A stretch of 64,000 nucleotides of DNA from Sphingomonas sp. ID1715. GTDB lineage: Bacteria; Pseudomonadota; Alphaproteobacteria; Sphingomonadales; Sphingomonadaceae. Shown piece after piece: positions 44,911 through 53,751 of this stretch. Position 1 is the first letter of the stretch. The number at the start of each line of letters is the position of its first letter. The stretch spans positions 558,001 through 622,000 of the forward strand of contig NZ_JABEPR010000002.1 of assembly GCF_013044515.1 (NCBI RefSeq). The letters are read 5' to 3'. The notes beneath the pieces are model-generated. The model was not told the origin of the DNA and did not search any database. It saw nothing but the letters and a program-made list of their open reading frames with translations. The position numbers and the translations under genes are program-made.

Positions 44911-46155
44911 ATGGCCACCGCATCGACGCTTTCGCCCGAAACCTTGCCCGTCGCTCTTCCGGACATCCAGGCGGCGGCGGCGCGGATCGGCGGCTCGATC
45001 GTGCGGACGCCGACGCTGCACAGCCAGACGCTGTCGCAGCTGACCGGCGCAAGCGTGTGGCTCAAGTTTGAAAATCACCAGTTCACTGCCGCATATAAGG
45101 AGCGAGGCGCGCTCAACACGCTGCTGCAGATGAGCGCGGAGGCGCGCGCCAAGGGCGTCATCGCCGCCTCGGCCGGCAACCATGCGCAGGGTCTCGCCTA
45201 TCACGGCCACCGGCTCGGCATTCCGGTCACGATCGTCATGCCGAAGCCGACGCCGACGGTGAAGGTCACGCAGACCGAAAGCCACCAGGCGGCGGTAATC
45301 CTGGAAGGCGAGACATTCGATGCCGCCTATGCTCATGCGCGCCAGCTGGAGGCAGAGCGCGGCCTGACTTTCGTCCACCCGTTCGACCATCCGCACATCA
45401 TCGCGGGCCAGGGCACGGTCGCACTTGAGATGCTGGCCGATGCGCCGGACATCGACACCTTGGTCGTGCCGATCGGCGGCGGTGGCCTCTTCTCCGGCAT
45501 GGGCACGGCGGCGCGCGGTCTGAAGCCCGGCATTCAACTCGTCGGCGTCCAGGCAGAGCTTTACCCTTCGATGTACGCCGCGCTCCGCCATGTCGACTTG
45601 CCGTGCGAGGGCGACACGCTCGCGGAAGGCATTGCGGTCAAGCAGCCCGGGGCGCTGACCCGTCAGTTCGTCGCGGCGCTTGCCGACGACGTGCTGCTGG
45701 TGTCGGAACGCGACCTGGAACGGTCGGTCAGCCTGCTGCTGCAGATCGAGAAAACGGTCGTGGAAGGCGCTGGCGCCGCGGGCCTGGCCGCGCTGCTTGC
45801 TCATCCGGAGCGCTTTGCCGGCCGCGAAGTCGGCATCGTTCTGTGCGGCGGCAATATCGACACGCGGCTGCTCGCCAACGTGCTGCTGCGCGACCTTGCC
45901 CGCTCCGGGCGGCTGGCCCGGTTGCGGGTGCGGCTGCAGGACCGGCCGGGCGCATTGTTCAACGTGGCGCGCATCTTCCACGAGCAGCAGGTCAACATCA
46001 TCGAGGTCTATCACCAGCGCGTCTTCACGACTTTGCCAGCCAAGGGACTGATTACCGACATCGAGTGCGAGACGCGGGACCGCGACCATCTCGAGCGACT
46101 GATGGACGCGCTGCGCGCGGCACATTACGAAGTCAGCACCGTCGAACTTGCCTGA
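44911..46155 (+). CDS. ilvA: Threonine ammonia-lyase with C-terminal ACT domain
   Basis: 414 aa. PLP lysine in AAYKERGALN, the SAGNHAQGLAYH loop, phosphate-binding GGGGLFSGMG and a C-terminal ACT-like domain (RLRVRLQDRPGALFNVARIF). Deaminates threonine to 2-oxobutyrate for isoleucine synthesis. ATG 44911 was chosen on family length; frames from 44842 add about 23 unrelated residues. The short-ACT architecture is the TIGR01127 type, distinct from the long biosynthetic enterobacterial IlvA. Confidence 0.93.
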   Translation: MATASTLSPETLPVALPDIQAAAARIGGSIVRTPTLHSQTLSQLTGASVWLKFENHQFTAAYKERGALNTLLQMSAEARAKGVIAASAGNHAQGLAYHGHRLGIPVTIVMPKPTPTVKVTQTESHQAAVILEGETFDAAYAHARQLEAERGLTFVHPFDHPHIIAGQGTVALEMLADAPDIDTLVVPIGGGGLFSGMGTAARGLKPGIQLVGVQAELYPSMYAALRHVDLPCEGDTLAEGIAVKQPGALTRQFVAALADDVLLVSERDLERSVSLLLQIEKTVVEGAGAAGLAALLAHPERFAGREVGIVLCGGNIDTRLLANVLLRDLARSGRLARLRVRLQDRPGALFNVARIFHEQQVNIIEVYHQRVFTTLPAKGLITDIECETRDRDHLERLMDALRAAHYEVSTVELA

Positions 46156-46254
46156 AAGAAGGTAAACCGGCTTTTCATTGAAGCGCCGGTGAAGGATAGT
46201 GCGTTCACGGGAACGACTGCGGGGTAACGGCCCCCGCGCGAGAGAGGGCCTGAC

Positions 46255-47001
46255 GTGAGCGCACCGTTCCGCTTTCCACGATTTTTCGTCACCAGCCCGA
46301 ACCCCTGCCCTTATCTGCCCGGCAAGTTCGAGCGGAAGGTGTTCACGGAATTAAGCGGACCGCACGCGGCCGAACTGAACGATGCGCTGGGCCGAATCGG
46401 CTTTCGCCGCAGCCAGAGCGTCGCCTACCGGCCGAGTTGCCCCGACTGTCAGGCCTGCGTCTCGATGCGGGTGCTGACCGACGATTGGCAACCTAGCGGT
46501 ACTCAGAAGCGCGTGCTGAAGCGCAACAGCGACCTCGAAGTGAGCGCCTGCCGCCCATGGTCGACCGACGAGCAGTTCCAGCTGCTGCGCCGCTATCTCT
46601 CCGCCCGCCATCCCGGCGGCGGCATGTCGAACATGGACGAGATGGACTATGCCGACATGGTCGAGCAGACGCCCGTCAACACCCAGATCATCGAGTATCG
46701 CGAGCCGCGCAAAGGCTTTGCGCCGGGCCGGCTGATCGGCGCCTGCCTGACCGACACGCAGTGCGACGGGCTGTCGATGATCTACAGCTTTTACGATGCC
46801 GATCATGAAGACCGGCCGAGCCTCGGCAGCTTCATCATCATGGACCATATCCTGCGCGCCCGTGCTGCCGGCCTGCCCTATGTTTATCTCGGCTATTGGG
46901 TGCGCGGGTCGAAGCGGATGGCGTACAAGGCGCGGTTCCGCCCGGTCGAACGGCTCGGCACCGACGGCTGGGAGCGGTTCGAGCCCGATCTCGAAGGCTG
47001 A
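46255..47001 (+). CDS. bpt: Aspartate/glutamate leucyltransferase (arginyltransferase family)
   Basis: 248 aa, GTG start after GAGAGAGGG. N-terminal Cys-containing ATE domain ([30 protein letters not shown]) and a C-terminal GNAT-like domain ([25 protein letters not shown]). Bpt transfers leucine from tRNA to N-terminal Asp/Glu, marking proteins for the ClpS/ClpAP N-degron route. Preceded by a short hairpin (46220-46240). Confidence 0.93.
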   Translation: MSAPFRFPRFFVTSPNPCPYLPGKFERKVFTELSGPHAAELNDALGRIGFRRSQSVAYRPSCPDCQACVSMRVLTDDWQPSGTQKRVLKRNSDLEVSACRPWSTDEQFQLLRRYLSARHPGGGMSNMDEMDYADMVEQTPVNTQIIEYREPRKGFAPGRLIGACLTDTQCDGLSMIYSFYDADHEDRPSLGSFIIMDHILRARAAGLPYVYLGYWVRGSKRMAYKARFRPVERLGTDGWERFEPDLEG

Positions 47002-47223
47002 CGCTCCGGATCCTTACCAAATAGGGTGCGGCCGTCCGCGCCCCATTTCTGCATTTCGGGAGTGGAACGGGTTTGTCGATCACGAGTTTATCGGCAAGGT
47101 GGATGTAGTTTGACAGCATTACGGTTAACGAAGTGACAATCTGAGTTAACGGCCTTTAGCCATAATGCCGATGTGATAAGTTGTTCTGCATTGAAATGGC
47201 GCCGTCGTGTAGAGGAGGTGCTG

Positions 47224-47442
47224 ATGCGTACCGATGTTGTTCAGCCGCTCAACCTTGTGCAGCGCGGCTATCAAGTGGTTTATCATCCCGGTGAGACGAA
47301 CCGTTGCCCTGGCTGCGGCCATAGCAACTGGCTGATCGGGCGCGTCACTGCGCAGTGCGGCTTTTGCGGCACGGCGTTGGCGCTCGCGCTCAACGCTCCG
47401 GGCATGGCGCTTAACGACGAGCAGTTCGCACTGGCCAGCTAA
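47224..47442 (+). CDS. Small zinc-ribbon protein
   Basis: 72 aa; ATG has a very strong AGAGGAGGTG ribosome site, with in-frame sequence upstream rejected. Two CxxC pairs (CPGC and CGFC) 18 residues apart form a zinc ribbon. Sphingomonad-type hypothetical protein; function unknown. About 220 bases of intergenic DNA precede it, containing two GTTAACG copies and a TTGACA. Confidence 0.7.
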   Translation: MRTDVVQPLNLVQRGYQVVYHPGETNRCPGCGHSNWLIGRVTAQCGFCGTALALALNAPGMALNDEQFALAS

Positions 47443-47450
47443 CCTCGCTA

Positions 47451-47467
47451 TTGCGAGTTAATCGCAA
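47451..47467. promoter_or_regulatory. Putative Fur box upstream of bfd-bfr
   Basis: Palindrome TTGCGA-GTTAA-TCGCAA (19 bp when the flanking A/T pair is counted), 18 bases before the bfd ATG. The arms and spacing resemble the alphaproteobacterial Fur consensus. It is consistent with iron control of the bacterioferritin genes that follow. Confidence 0.5.
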
Positions 47468-47485
47468 TTGAGCGATACGGCTTTC

Positions 47486-47656
47486 ATGATCGTCTGCAAC
47501 TGCAACGCGATTCGCGAGCGGGACGTGCGTGAGGCCGCGCGGCGGGGCCATCGTGATCCGCTTTCCGCCTACCAGTCCCTCGGCCGCCGTCCGCGCTGCG
47601 GCCAGTGCATTCCCTTCGCACGTGATGTTATCGCCGCCGAAGCCGCTATTGCCTAG
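47486..47656 (+). CDS. bfd: Bacterioferritin-associated ferredoxin
   Basis: 56 aa from ATG 47486; a TTG at 47468 lies within the operator palindrome and was rejected. Four cysteines C4, C6, C38 and C41 in the CxC-x31-CxxC arrangement bind a [2Fe-2S] cluster. Bfd reduces bacterioferritin-stored ferric iron to release it. bfr follows 92 bases later. Confidence 0.93.
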   Translation: MIVCNCNAIRERDVREAARRGHRDPLSAYQSLGRRPRCGQCIPFARDVIAAEAAIA

Positions 47657-47748
47657 CGTTCGCAACTCTTAAAAAGCGCAGTTTTCCGCCATTTCTGCAT
47701 GTCATTTGCTTCACTGTGGCGTTATGCTGGGGTGAACGGAGGCTGGCG

Positions 47749-48228
47749 ATGCAGGGCGATCCCAAGGTCATCGAATATCTGAACGACGCGCTCAAGAACG
47801 AGCTGACGGCGATCAACCAATATTGGCTGCATTATCGCCTGCTCGATCATTGGGGCGTGCACCGGCTGGCCGAGTTCGAACGGCACGAATCGATCGACGA
47901 GATGAAGCATGCCGACTGGTTGTCGGAGCGCATCCTGTTCCTAGAGGGTCTGCCGAACTTCCAACTGCTGGGGCGCTTGCGGATTGGCGAAACCGTCGAG
48001 GAAGTGCTGAAAGCCGATCTCGAACTGGAGAAGGAGGCGATCCCCCTGCTCCGCGATGCGATCCAGCATTGCGAAGGCGTCCGCGACTATGTCAGCCGCG
48101 ACCTGTTCAAGCGCATCCTCGAGAATGAGGAAGAGCATGTCGACTATCTCGAAAAGCTGTTCGATCAGATCAAGCTGATGGGCTTGGCCAACTTCATCCA
48201 GCTCCAGGCCAAGCCGTCGGAGGGCTAG
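47749..48228 (+). CDS. bfr: Bacterioferritin
   Basis: 159 aa from ATG 47749 (ribosome site GGAGGCTGGC). Di-iron ferroxidase ligands E18, E51, H54, E94, E127 and H130 are all present, and the heme ligand is M52. Stores iron as a 24-mer with heme between subunits. It follows bfd downstream of the candidate Fur box. It overlaps the converging Hpt gene by four bases. Confidence 0.97.
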   Translation: MQGDPKVIEYLNDALKNELTAINQYWLHYRLLDHWGVHRLAEFERHESIDEMKHADWLSERILFLEGLPNFQLLGRLRIGETVEEVLKADLELEKEAIPLLRDAIQHCEGVRDYVSRDLFKRILENEEEHVDYLEKLFDQIKLMGLANFIQLQAKPSEG

Positions 48229-48656
48229 CCCGCGCGGCCGAACACTGCACGCCGACCGAAGCCAGCAGCGGCGGGACGGCGGGTGGCGAGCGGGTTGGTT
48301 TCGCGGTCGAACAGCTCAAGCGTCTGTTCGAACAGCGGCCGGATCTTGACCACTTCGGGGATGAGCTCGTCCGGCGTGGTGTGCAGCTCGACGCAGCGGC
48401 GTGCCGTCATCTCGATCCGCTCCGCCAGGTCACCGAGCGGTTCGGCGCCGAACTGGCGGGCCTCGCCCTTCAGCGTGTGCGCCGGGCGGACCAAAGCTGC
48501 CGCGCTCTTGGCCCGCATCGCGCCCTCGATCGCATCGAGCGACTTCACCCCATCCTCGCGGAAATAGCCGAGAATCCGCACGAAATCGGAACCGAGTTCG
48601 GCGCGGGCCTGGTTGAAGGCGGTCCAGTCGACCAGCGGAGCGGCGTTGGCGGTCAT
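48225..48656 (-). CDS. Hpt (histidine phosphotransfer) domain protein
   Basis: 143 aa from ATG 48656. A four-helix Hpt module with the phosphohistidine in RPAHTLKGEARQFG. Relays phosphoryl groups between response regulators or histidine kinases. No kinase is adjacent; the partner is unknown. Confidence 0.88.
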   Translation of the reverse strand: MTANAAPLVDWTAFNQARAELGSDFVRILGYFREDGVKSLDAIEGAMRAKSAAALVRPAHTLKGEARQFGAEPLGDLAERIEMTARRCVELHTTPDELIPEVVKIRPLFEQTLELFDRETNPLATRRPAAAGFGRRAVFGRAG

Positions 48657-48762
48657 GACAACCCTGTTAGGCGCTTCGGGTAAACAGGTGGTTGCCAAGC
48701 ATTGGCGTCGGCAGAATGCGCGCGATAAGACTCTGCCGTAGCACTGACACAAGGATCCCGAT

Positions 48763-50031
48763 TTGCGCCTTTTCCTCCTAGCGATTGCCATTGCCGCACC
48801 GGCCGCCGCCGAGAGCAGCTATATCCATGCCGGCAGTCTGCTCGCCGTGCCGGGCAAGCCCGTGCGCGGGCCGTCGACGATTATCGTGCAGGACGGGAGG
48901 ATCGAGGCGGTGCGCGACGGCCATGTCGCGCCACCGGCCGGCGCCCGGCTGATCGACCTGAAGGATCGCTATGTGCTGCCCGGGCTGATCGACAGCCATG
49001 TTCATCTGAGCTCGGACCGTGCCGGCAATGAGGGGCTGCTCGCCGGCGTGACGGAGAGCCGCGAGATGCATGCGCTCGAAGCCTATTGGAACGCGCAGAA
49101 GACGCTCCGTGCCGGATTCACCACGGTGCGCAACCTCGGCGACGAGGGAGCGACGCTGGCGCTGCGCGATGCCATTCGCCGGGGCTGGGTGATCGGGCCG
49201 ACGATCGTCGATGCCGCCCAGTCGATCTCGACCACCGCCGGTCACATGGACCCGCAGCCGGGCTTCAACGACGATTTCGACCATATGTTCGAGAATAAGG
49301 AGATTTGCGACGGCGCCGACGAATGCCGCAAGGCGGTGCGGCGGCAGATCGGACGGGGCGCCGACGTGATCAAGATCGCGACCACCGGCGGGGTGAACAG
49401 CCGCATCGCCGCCGGGCTGGGCAAGCAGATGTTCGACGACGAAGCGAAGGCGATCGTCGACACCGCGCACATGTACGGCAAGAAGGTCGCGGTGCATGCC
49501 CATGGCGCCGACGGTGTCGCGCTGGCGCTCAATGCCGGCGCCGATTCGATCGAGCACGGCACGCTGATGGACGACGCCACCATCCGCCTGTTCGCCAAAT
49601 CGGGCGCCTATTACGTGCCCACCCTGTCCACCGTGAACGGCTATCTGGAGCGGATCGCAAAGGACCCCAATGCCTATCCGCCCGAAGTGCGGGCGAAGAT
49701 CGACTGGCGCATTTCGATCACCGGCAAGGCACTGGAGAAGGCGGTGCCGGCGGGCGTGAGGATCGCATTCGGCACCGATGCCGGCGTGTCGAAGCATGGC
49801 CGCAATGCCGACGAGTTCGAGCTGATGGTGAAGCACGGCATGACGCCCGCCACCGCGATCCAGGCCGCCACCGTCAACGCCGCCGAGCTGCTCGGCCTCG
49901 CCAAGGAAATCGGCACGATCGAGCCCGGCAAGCGCGCCGACCTGATCGCGGTGGCCGGCGATCCGCTCGCCGATGTGACGGTGCTGAAGGCCGTGTCCTT
50001 CGTGATGAAGGATGGAACAGTCGTTCGGTGA
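48763..50031 (+). CDS. Exported amidohydrolase (imidazolonepropionase/peptidase M38-like)
   Basis: 422 aa, TTG start after AAGGATCCCGAT. Signal peptide MRLFLLAIAIAAPAAAESS. Metal-dependent amidohydrolase fold: HxH in LIDSHVHLSSD, further His in KVAVHAHGADGVAL and DSIEHGTLMDD, and the catalytic Asp in FGTDAGVSKHG. Likely a periplasmic Xaa-Pro or beta-aspartyl-type dipeptidase; substrate unproven. Confidence 0.87.
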   Translation: MRLFLLAIAIAAPAAAESSYIHAGSLLAVPGKPVRGPSTIIVQDGRIEAVRDGHVAPPAGARLIDLKDRYVLPGLIDSHVHLSSDRAGNEGLLAGVTESREMHALEAYWNAQKTLRAGFTTVRNLGDEGATLALRDAIRRGWVIGPTIVDAAQSISTTAGHMDPQPGFNDDFDHMFENKEICDGADECRKAVRRQIGRGADVIKIATTGGVNSRIAAGLGKQMFDDEAKAIVDTAHMYGKKVAVHAHGADGVALALNAGADSIEHGTLMDDATIRLFAKSGAYYVPTLSTVNGYLERIAKDPNAYPPEVRAKIDWRISITGKALEKAVPAGVRIAFGTDAGVSKHGRNADEFELMVKHGMTPATAIQAATVNAAELLGLAKEIGTIEPGKRADLIAVAGDPLADVTVLKAVSFVMKDGTVVR

Positions 50032-50038
50032 CCTTCAC

Positions 50039-50123
50039 CGCTCGTCCTGAACGGAGGCCGGTGGCCGTAGTCGAAGGGCGCTGGCCCGGAGCTGACGCCC
50101 CTCGACTTCGCTCGGGACGAGCG
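50039..50123. repeat. Palindromic repeat between the amidohydrolase and der genes
   Basis: Inverted repeat with outer arms CGCTCGTCC and GGACGAGCG and internal similarity to the 41755 element (CTCGACTTCGCTCGGGACG). It lies between two converging genes. Confidence 0.65.
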
Positions 50124-50130
50124 ACAAGGG

Positions 50131-51486
50131 TCATGTCTTGTCCCGGTCGAAGGGGTTTTTGGGGGCGCGCAGGGTGAGGCGGACGGGGACTGCGCCGAAG
50201 CCCAAATCGCGGCGGATGCCGTTGATCAGGTAGCGGCGGTAGCTTTCCGGCAGCAGGTCGACGCGGGTGCCGAACAGGATGAAGCCGGGCGGCCGGGTCT
50301 TGGCCTGAGTGATGTAGCGCGGCTTGATGCGCTTGCCGCCGGGCGCGGGCGGCGGGTTCTTCTCGATCGCCGTCTCGAACCAGCGATTGAGCTCGCCGGT
50401 GGGCACGCGCCGCGACCAGGCCTCGCGCGTCTCGAACGCCACCTTCAGCATGGTGTCGACGCCCTTGCCGGTGGCGGCGGAGACGGTGAGCACCGGCAGG
50501 CCCTTCACCTGGCTTAGCCCCTCCTCCAGCGCCGCCTTGACGCCGTTGAACAGCGCAGAGGCGTTTTCGGCCACATCCCATTTGTTGAGCGCGATCATCA
50601 GCGCGCGGCCCTCCTGCAGCACCGCGTCGGCGATGCGGAGGTCCTGCGCTTCCAGGCCGCGGGTGGCGTCGAGCAGCAGCACCACGACTTCGGCGAAATC
50701 GACCGCGCGCTTGGCGTCGGCGACGGACAGCTTTTCGAGCTTGTCCTGCACGTTGGCGCGCTTGCGCATGCCGGCGGTGTCGATGAGACGAATGGGACGC
50801 CCTTCCCATTCCATGTCGATCGCGATCGAGTCGCGGGTGATGCCGGCTTCCGGCCCAGTGATCATCCGCTCCTGGCCGAGGATGCGATTGACCAGGGTCG
50901 ACTTGCCCGCATTGGGCCGGCCGACAATGGCGAGCTTGAGCGGGCCGCCCTCCTCGTCATCGTCCTCGTCGATCTCGTCTTCGTCGCGCTCCAGATGGGG
51001 GAGCAGCATTTCGAACAGGTCGGCCAGGCCCTCGCCATGTTCGGCGGAGATCTGGATCGGATCGCCAAAGCCCATGCTGAGCGCTTCGAGCGCCCCCTGC
51101 TCGCCCGCCCGCCCTTCCGCCTTGTTGACGGCGAGCACGACCGGCGTGTCCTCGGCGCGCAGCCAGCGGCCAATCTCTTCATCCAGCGGCACGACGCCGG
51201 CGCGGGCATCGACCAGGAACAGGGCGACATCGGCCTCGCGCACCGCCGCCTCGGTCTGCGCACGCATGCGGCCGGGCAGCGACTGCGGGTCCTCGTCCTC
51301 GAACCCGGCGGTGTCGATCACGCGGAAATCGAGGCCGAGCAGATGCGCCTCCCCTTCCCGCCGGTCGCGCGTCACGCCGGGTCGGTCGTCGACCAGCGCC
51401 AGCTTCTTGCCCACCAGCCGGTTGAACAGGGTGGACTTGCCGACATTGGGGCGGCCGACGATCGCGACGGTGGGAAGACGGGGCAT
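50131..51486 (-). CDS. der: Ribosome-associated GTPase Der (EngA)
   Basis: 451 aa from ATG 51486. Two tandem GTPase domains with P-loops GRPNVGKST (near residue 12) and GRPNAGKST (near residue 187), DTAGFEDEDP and DTAGMRKRANVQDK switch II, NKAEG and NKWDVAEN, and a C-terminal KH-like domain. Needed for 50S assembly. The longer GTG start at 51495 adds three residues. Confidence 0.98.
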   Translation of the reverse strand: MPRLPTVAIVGRPNVGKSTLFNRLVGKKLALVDDRPGVTRDRREGEAHLLGLDFRVIDTAGFEDEDPQSLPGRMRAQTEAAVREADVALFLVDARAGVVPLDEEIGRWLRAEDTPVVLAVNKAEGRAGEQGALEALSMGFGDPIQISAEHGEGLADLFEMLLPHLERDEDEIDEDDDEEGGPLKLAIVGRPNAGKSTLVNRILGQERMITGPEAGITRDSIAIDMEWEGRPIRLIDTAGMRKRANVQDKLEKLSVADAKRAVDFAEVVVLLLDATRGLEAQDLRIADAVLQEGRALMIALNKWDVAENASALFNGVKAALEEGLSQVKGLPVLTVSAATGKGVDTMLKVAFETREAWSRRVPTGELNRWFETAIEKNPPPAPGGKRIKPRYITQAKTRPPGFILFGTRVDLLPESYRRYLINGIRRDLGFGAVPVRLTLRAPKNPFDRDKT

Positions 51487-51536
51487 GGCGGGCACCTAAC
51501 GCGTGAGGCCAACAAAGGGAAATGCGGGGACCGGCA

Positions 51537-52391
51537 TCACATCAGCTGCATGATCATCTGCCCCATGGTGATGGGGTTGAGTTCCGCCAGCTCATCATCC
51601 GCCCAGCGCGGCCGCTGCGTGTAATCGACCGTCGCGCCGCGACCCGCACATTCCGCACCATCCGCACATTCCGCACGTGCAATTGATGAATCTTCGTCCG
51701 GCACCAGGCGCCAGCCGGGCGGCACGAGCCGCTCCGTTTCCTCGTGCCGGGTCCAGCCCATCTCGTCGACGAGCGTGCGGGTGACGATGTCGCAGACCCG
51801 GTCGAGCCGGCGCGCGATGCGGTCGCGAAACACTTGCGGGTCCTCCCCGTGCGCTTCCTGCTCGGCGATCAGTTCTTCGCGAATGCGCTGCCGTTCCCGC
51901 TCGCGCCATTTCCGCTTGCCGGCCTTGGCGCGCACCGAGCCGGCGTGAGGGCCATATTTGTCCGGGTTGGAGCCTTTCAGCAGCGTCTGCAGGATCGCGT
52001 CCGATCGCTTGACCCGCGTGCCGACATGCTTGCCATAGCTGATCACATCCTCCTCGACGCCGGTGACGCCGCGCTTGAACGCCTCGAGCTCGATCACCGG
52101 CGCCACGACTTCGGTCGCCGCCCGGCACGCGGCGGCGAAGGTCCGGTCCCGCTCGACATGCTCATAGACGGTGCGCTTGCCGATCCGCGCCGCCCGCGCC
52201 GCCTCCGCCATGGTCGCGCCGCGGGCGAGCGCCTTCAGGAACAGCTTCTTGCGCGCCCGATCGAAGCTACCACGGCGGGAAGGCTCCGCCTCCGCCGGGT
52301 CGTCCCCGAACTCCGCCATCCAACCGGCATCGGGGTCGACGGGTTGCGCGGGCGTGGGGGTGGGCTCGTGTGGAGCGGGGGTGTCGGACAT
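51537..52391 (-). CDS. HTH protein resembling a phage terminase small subunit
   Basis: 284 aa from ATG 52391, with AAGGAG upstream. N-terminal disordered Pro/Glu-rich segment, then a helix-turn-helix (FLKALARGATMAEAARAARIGKRTVYEHV) typical of small terminase and homeodomain-like proteins, followed by a charged helical region. Its role in packaging is only analogy; no large terminase subunit is present. Bases 51644-51676 contain a repeated CCGCACATTCCGCA unit. Confidence 0.55.
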   Translation of the reverse strand: MSDTPAPHEPTPTPAQPVDPDAGWMAEFGDDPAEAEPSRRGSFDRARKKLFLKALARGATMAEAARAARIGKRTVYEHVERDRTFAAACRAATEVVAPVIELEAFKRGVTGVEEDVISYGKHVGTRVKRSDAILQTLLKGSNPDKYGPHAGSVRAKAGKRKWRERERQRIREELIAEQEAHGEDPQVFRDRIARRLDRVCDIVTRTLVDEMGWTRHEETERLVPPGWRLVPDEDSSIARAECADGAECAGRGATVDYTQRPRWADDELAELNPITMGQMIMQLM

Positions 52392-52505
52392 AACCGGTCT
52401 CCTTCTGATGAAGGTATGACAGTTATCCTATTTGGTTTGGTGTAGGACAGAGGACTTTGTCGCTCGGTAGAGAGCCCCTCATGCCAATCGGGGAGTATAT
52501 GTAGC

Positions 52506-52832
52506 TTACAAACCCACCAAGCGAGCAAGCGCGTAACCTGCCGCAACGATGACAACCGCTATGGCTAAGCAACCCCATCCGGGGATCTGCACCCCCTTCC
52601 CTTCATCTTCCCCCCAGACAATCTCCTGGACGGAGTACCCGTTCTCGCTATCCCGCAGGACTTCAGGCTCTAGCTGCCCGGCGGCCATCTGCGCAGCCGC
52701 GCATCGCGAGTGAGCGTACACGCTTTGAGCTGGATCACGCTTCCACAGGTTCGTCGCGATCAAATGGAGGGCGGCGGCGTCTTCTTTCTCTATGTCCGCT
52801 CCGCAGAAGCAGCAGACATAACCGTCGCTCAC
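52506..52832 (-). CDS. Small zinc-finger-like protein with C-terminal membrane helix
   Basis: 108 aa, GTG start overlapping the upstream small gene by four bases (GTGA). An N-terminal CCFCGADI and a later HSRC suggest a metal site, and a final transmembrane helix is formed by GCLAIAVVIVAAGYALARL. No family recognised. GGAG lies eight bases before the start. Confidence 0.5.
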   Translation of the reverse strand: MSDGYVCCFCGADIEKEDAAALHLIATNLWKRDPAQSVYAHSRCAAAQMAAGQLEPEVLRDSENGYSVQEIVWGEDEGKGVQIPGWGCLAIAVVIVAAGYALARLVGL

Positions 52833-52966
52833 TCCGGCTTCTCCACCGGCTTATTCTTCACGATCTTCTGGAGCCTCCCGCTGAAGCGCTCCGGATCGTC
52901 GTCGGTTTCTAGCTGGCGAGCGGCTTCTTTGAACTTGTCGATCTGGGTGGGGGGCGTTTTCGACAT
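52829..52966 (-). CDS. Very small conserved-looking hypothetical protein (45 aa)
   Basis: ATG 52966 to TGA 52829, a 45-residue frame with balanced codon use. Sequence starts MSKTPPTQIDKFKEAARQLE, then TDDDPERF followed by a basic helix LQKIVKNK. The pattern resembles small helical accessory proteins seen in phage-like and plasmid DNA. The stop overlaps the next gene's GTG, strongly suggesting a two-gene translational unit. Confidence 0.55.
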   Translation of the reverse strand: MSKTPPTQIDKFKEAARQLETDDDPERFSGRLQKIVKNKPVEKPE

Positions 52967-53128
52967 GGTGCACCTATATCAGGGTAAGCGCCGCCGCCCA
53001 GCGCAACGATTTGACAACGGCAGGGGTAGTATGCGTACACCCTCAACACAGGGAGCTTGCAGATGTACCGAACCATCAGCGTGTCGCCGCAGGCAATCTT
53101 TGTGGCGCCCGGGCATGACGTGCCACGC

Positions 53129-53677
53129 TCAGAGGTGGAAGACCTGATTGCCGGGAGGGAGCGTGAACGCTCCGATCTCGTGTACCAGGCCGTATTCAAG
53201 CGCCTTATCCGCGGTGAAAAAGATGTCGAGACTGCGACGGTTGCTCAAAACCTCCTCCGGAATCCCGGTCCGCTCCTTTAGTATTCCGTCGATCCGAGCT
53301 TCCTCAGCCAACGCCATATCCAGCGTGGAGCGTACAGAAGAGTGCGCTCCGTTCGCTTGTACTTGAACCGGGTGTATCTGGAAGATTGCGTCCGGACAGG
53401 CGGTGCGATGATCGGCAGCCGCATAGATGGTGGTAGCGACAGAGGCCACCATACCCGAGTTGTGGATGATCGTTCGGATCGGCAGACTGCGAATGTGGTA
53501 GTACAGGAAGACGCCCTCGGACGCGCTTCCTCCATGCGACGTAAACGTCAGATGCACAGCATCATAGCGATCGTTCACCGCCTGATTGAAGGTCCCGGCA
53601 AGCTTGGCAACTCCTGCGGAATCGATGATCCCGCAATATCCGAGGTAAAGAACTTTCGGTCCGACTAAGTCCGGCAT
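53129..53677 (-). CDS. ClpP-like serine protease
   Basis: 182 aa. ClpP/crotonase fold with a full triad: S79 in NSGMVASVA, H102 in FQIHPV and D151 in SLDIFFTADKALEYGLV. N-terminal YLGYCGIIDSAG and SHGGSASEGVFLYYHIRSLP match stand-alone ClpP-like proteins, some used as phage prohead proteases. No cognate Clp ATPase is adjacent. Part of the island between der and csbD. Confidence 0.75.
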   Translation of the reverse strand: MPDLVGPKVLYLGYCGIIDSAGVAKLAGTFNQAVNDRYDAVHLTFTSHGGSASEGVFLYYHIRSLPIRTIIHNSGMVASVATTIYAAADHRTACPDAIFQIHPVQVQANGAHSSVRSTLDMALAEEARIDGILKERTGIPEEVLSNRRSLDIFFTADKALEYGLVHEIGAFTLPPGNQVFHL

Positions 53678-53701
53678 TGCGCTGTCCTTGCGCCTTGGTT
53701 G

Positions 53702-53739
53702 CCGAGCCTTGGGGAGACATGTATACCCCGAAGGCTCGG
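53702..53739. other. Long hairpin upstream of the ClpP-like gene
   Basis: Inverted repeat CCGAGCCTTGGGG ... CCCC-G-AAGGCTCGG, a 13-bp stem with one bulged base. It would form in the untranslated leader of the ClpP-like gene (start 53677) or act as a terminator for upstream transcripts; no T run follows. Confidence 0.4.
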
Positions 53740-53751
53740 CAACGAGTGGGT

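Noticed and set aside
44698-46125. 475-codon minus-strand frame opposite ilvA.
   Set aside because: ilvA has all catalytic motifs; the antisense product looks like His/Arg-rich noise.
47064-47085. Possible third EcfG promoter (GGAAC-N16-AGTT) upstream of the zinc-ribbon gene.
   Set aside because: The -10 element lacks the first C and the distance to the gene is over 130 bases.
53063-53281. Plus-strand frame (72 codons, ATG with a fair ribosome site and a TTGACA upstream) overlapping the ClpP-like gene.
   Set aside because: Its second half is antisense to the conserved C-terminus of the ClpP-like protein, and no family match was seen; the opposite strand is clearly coding.
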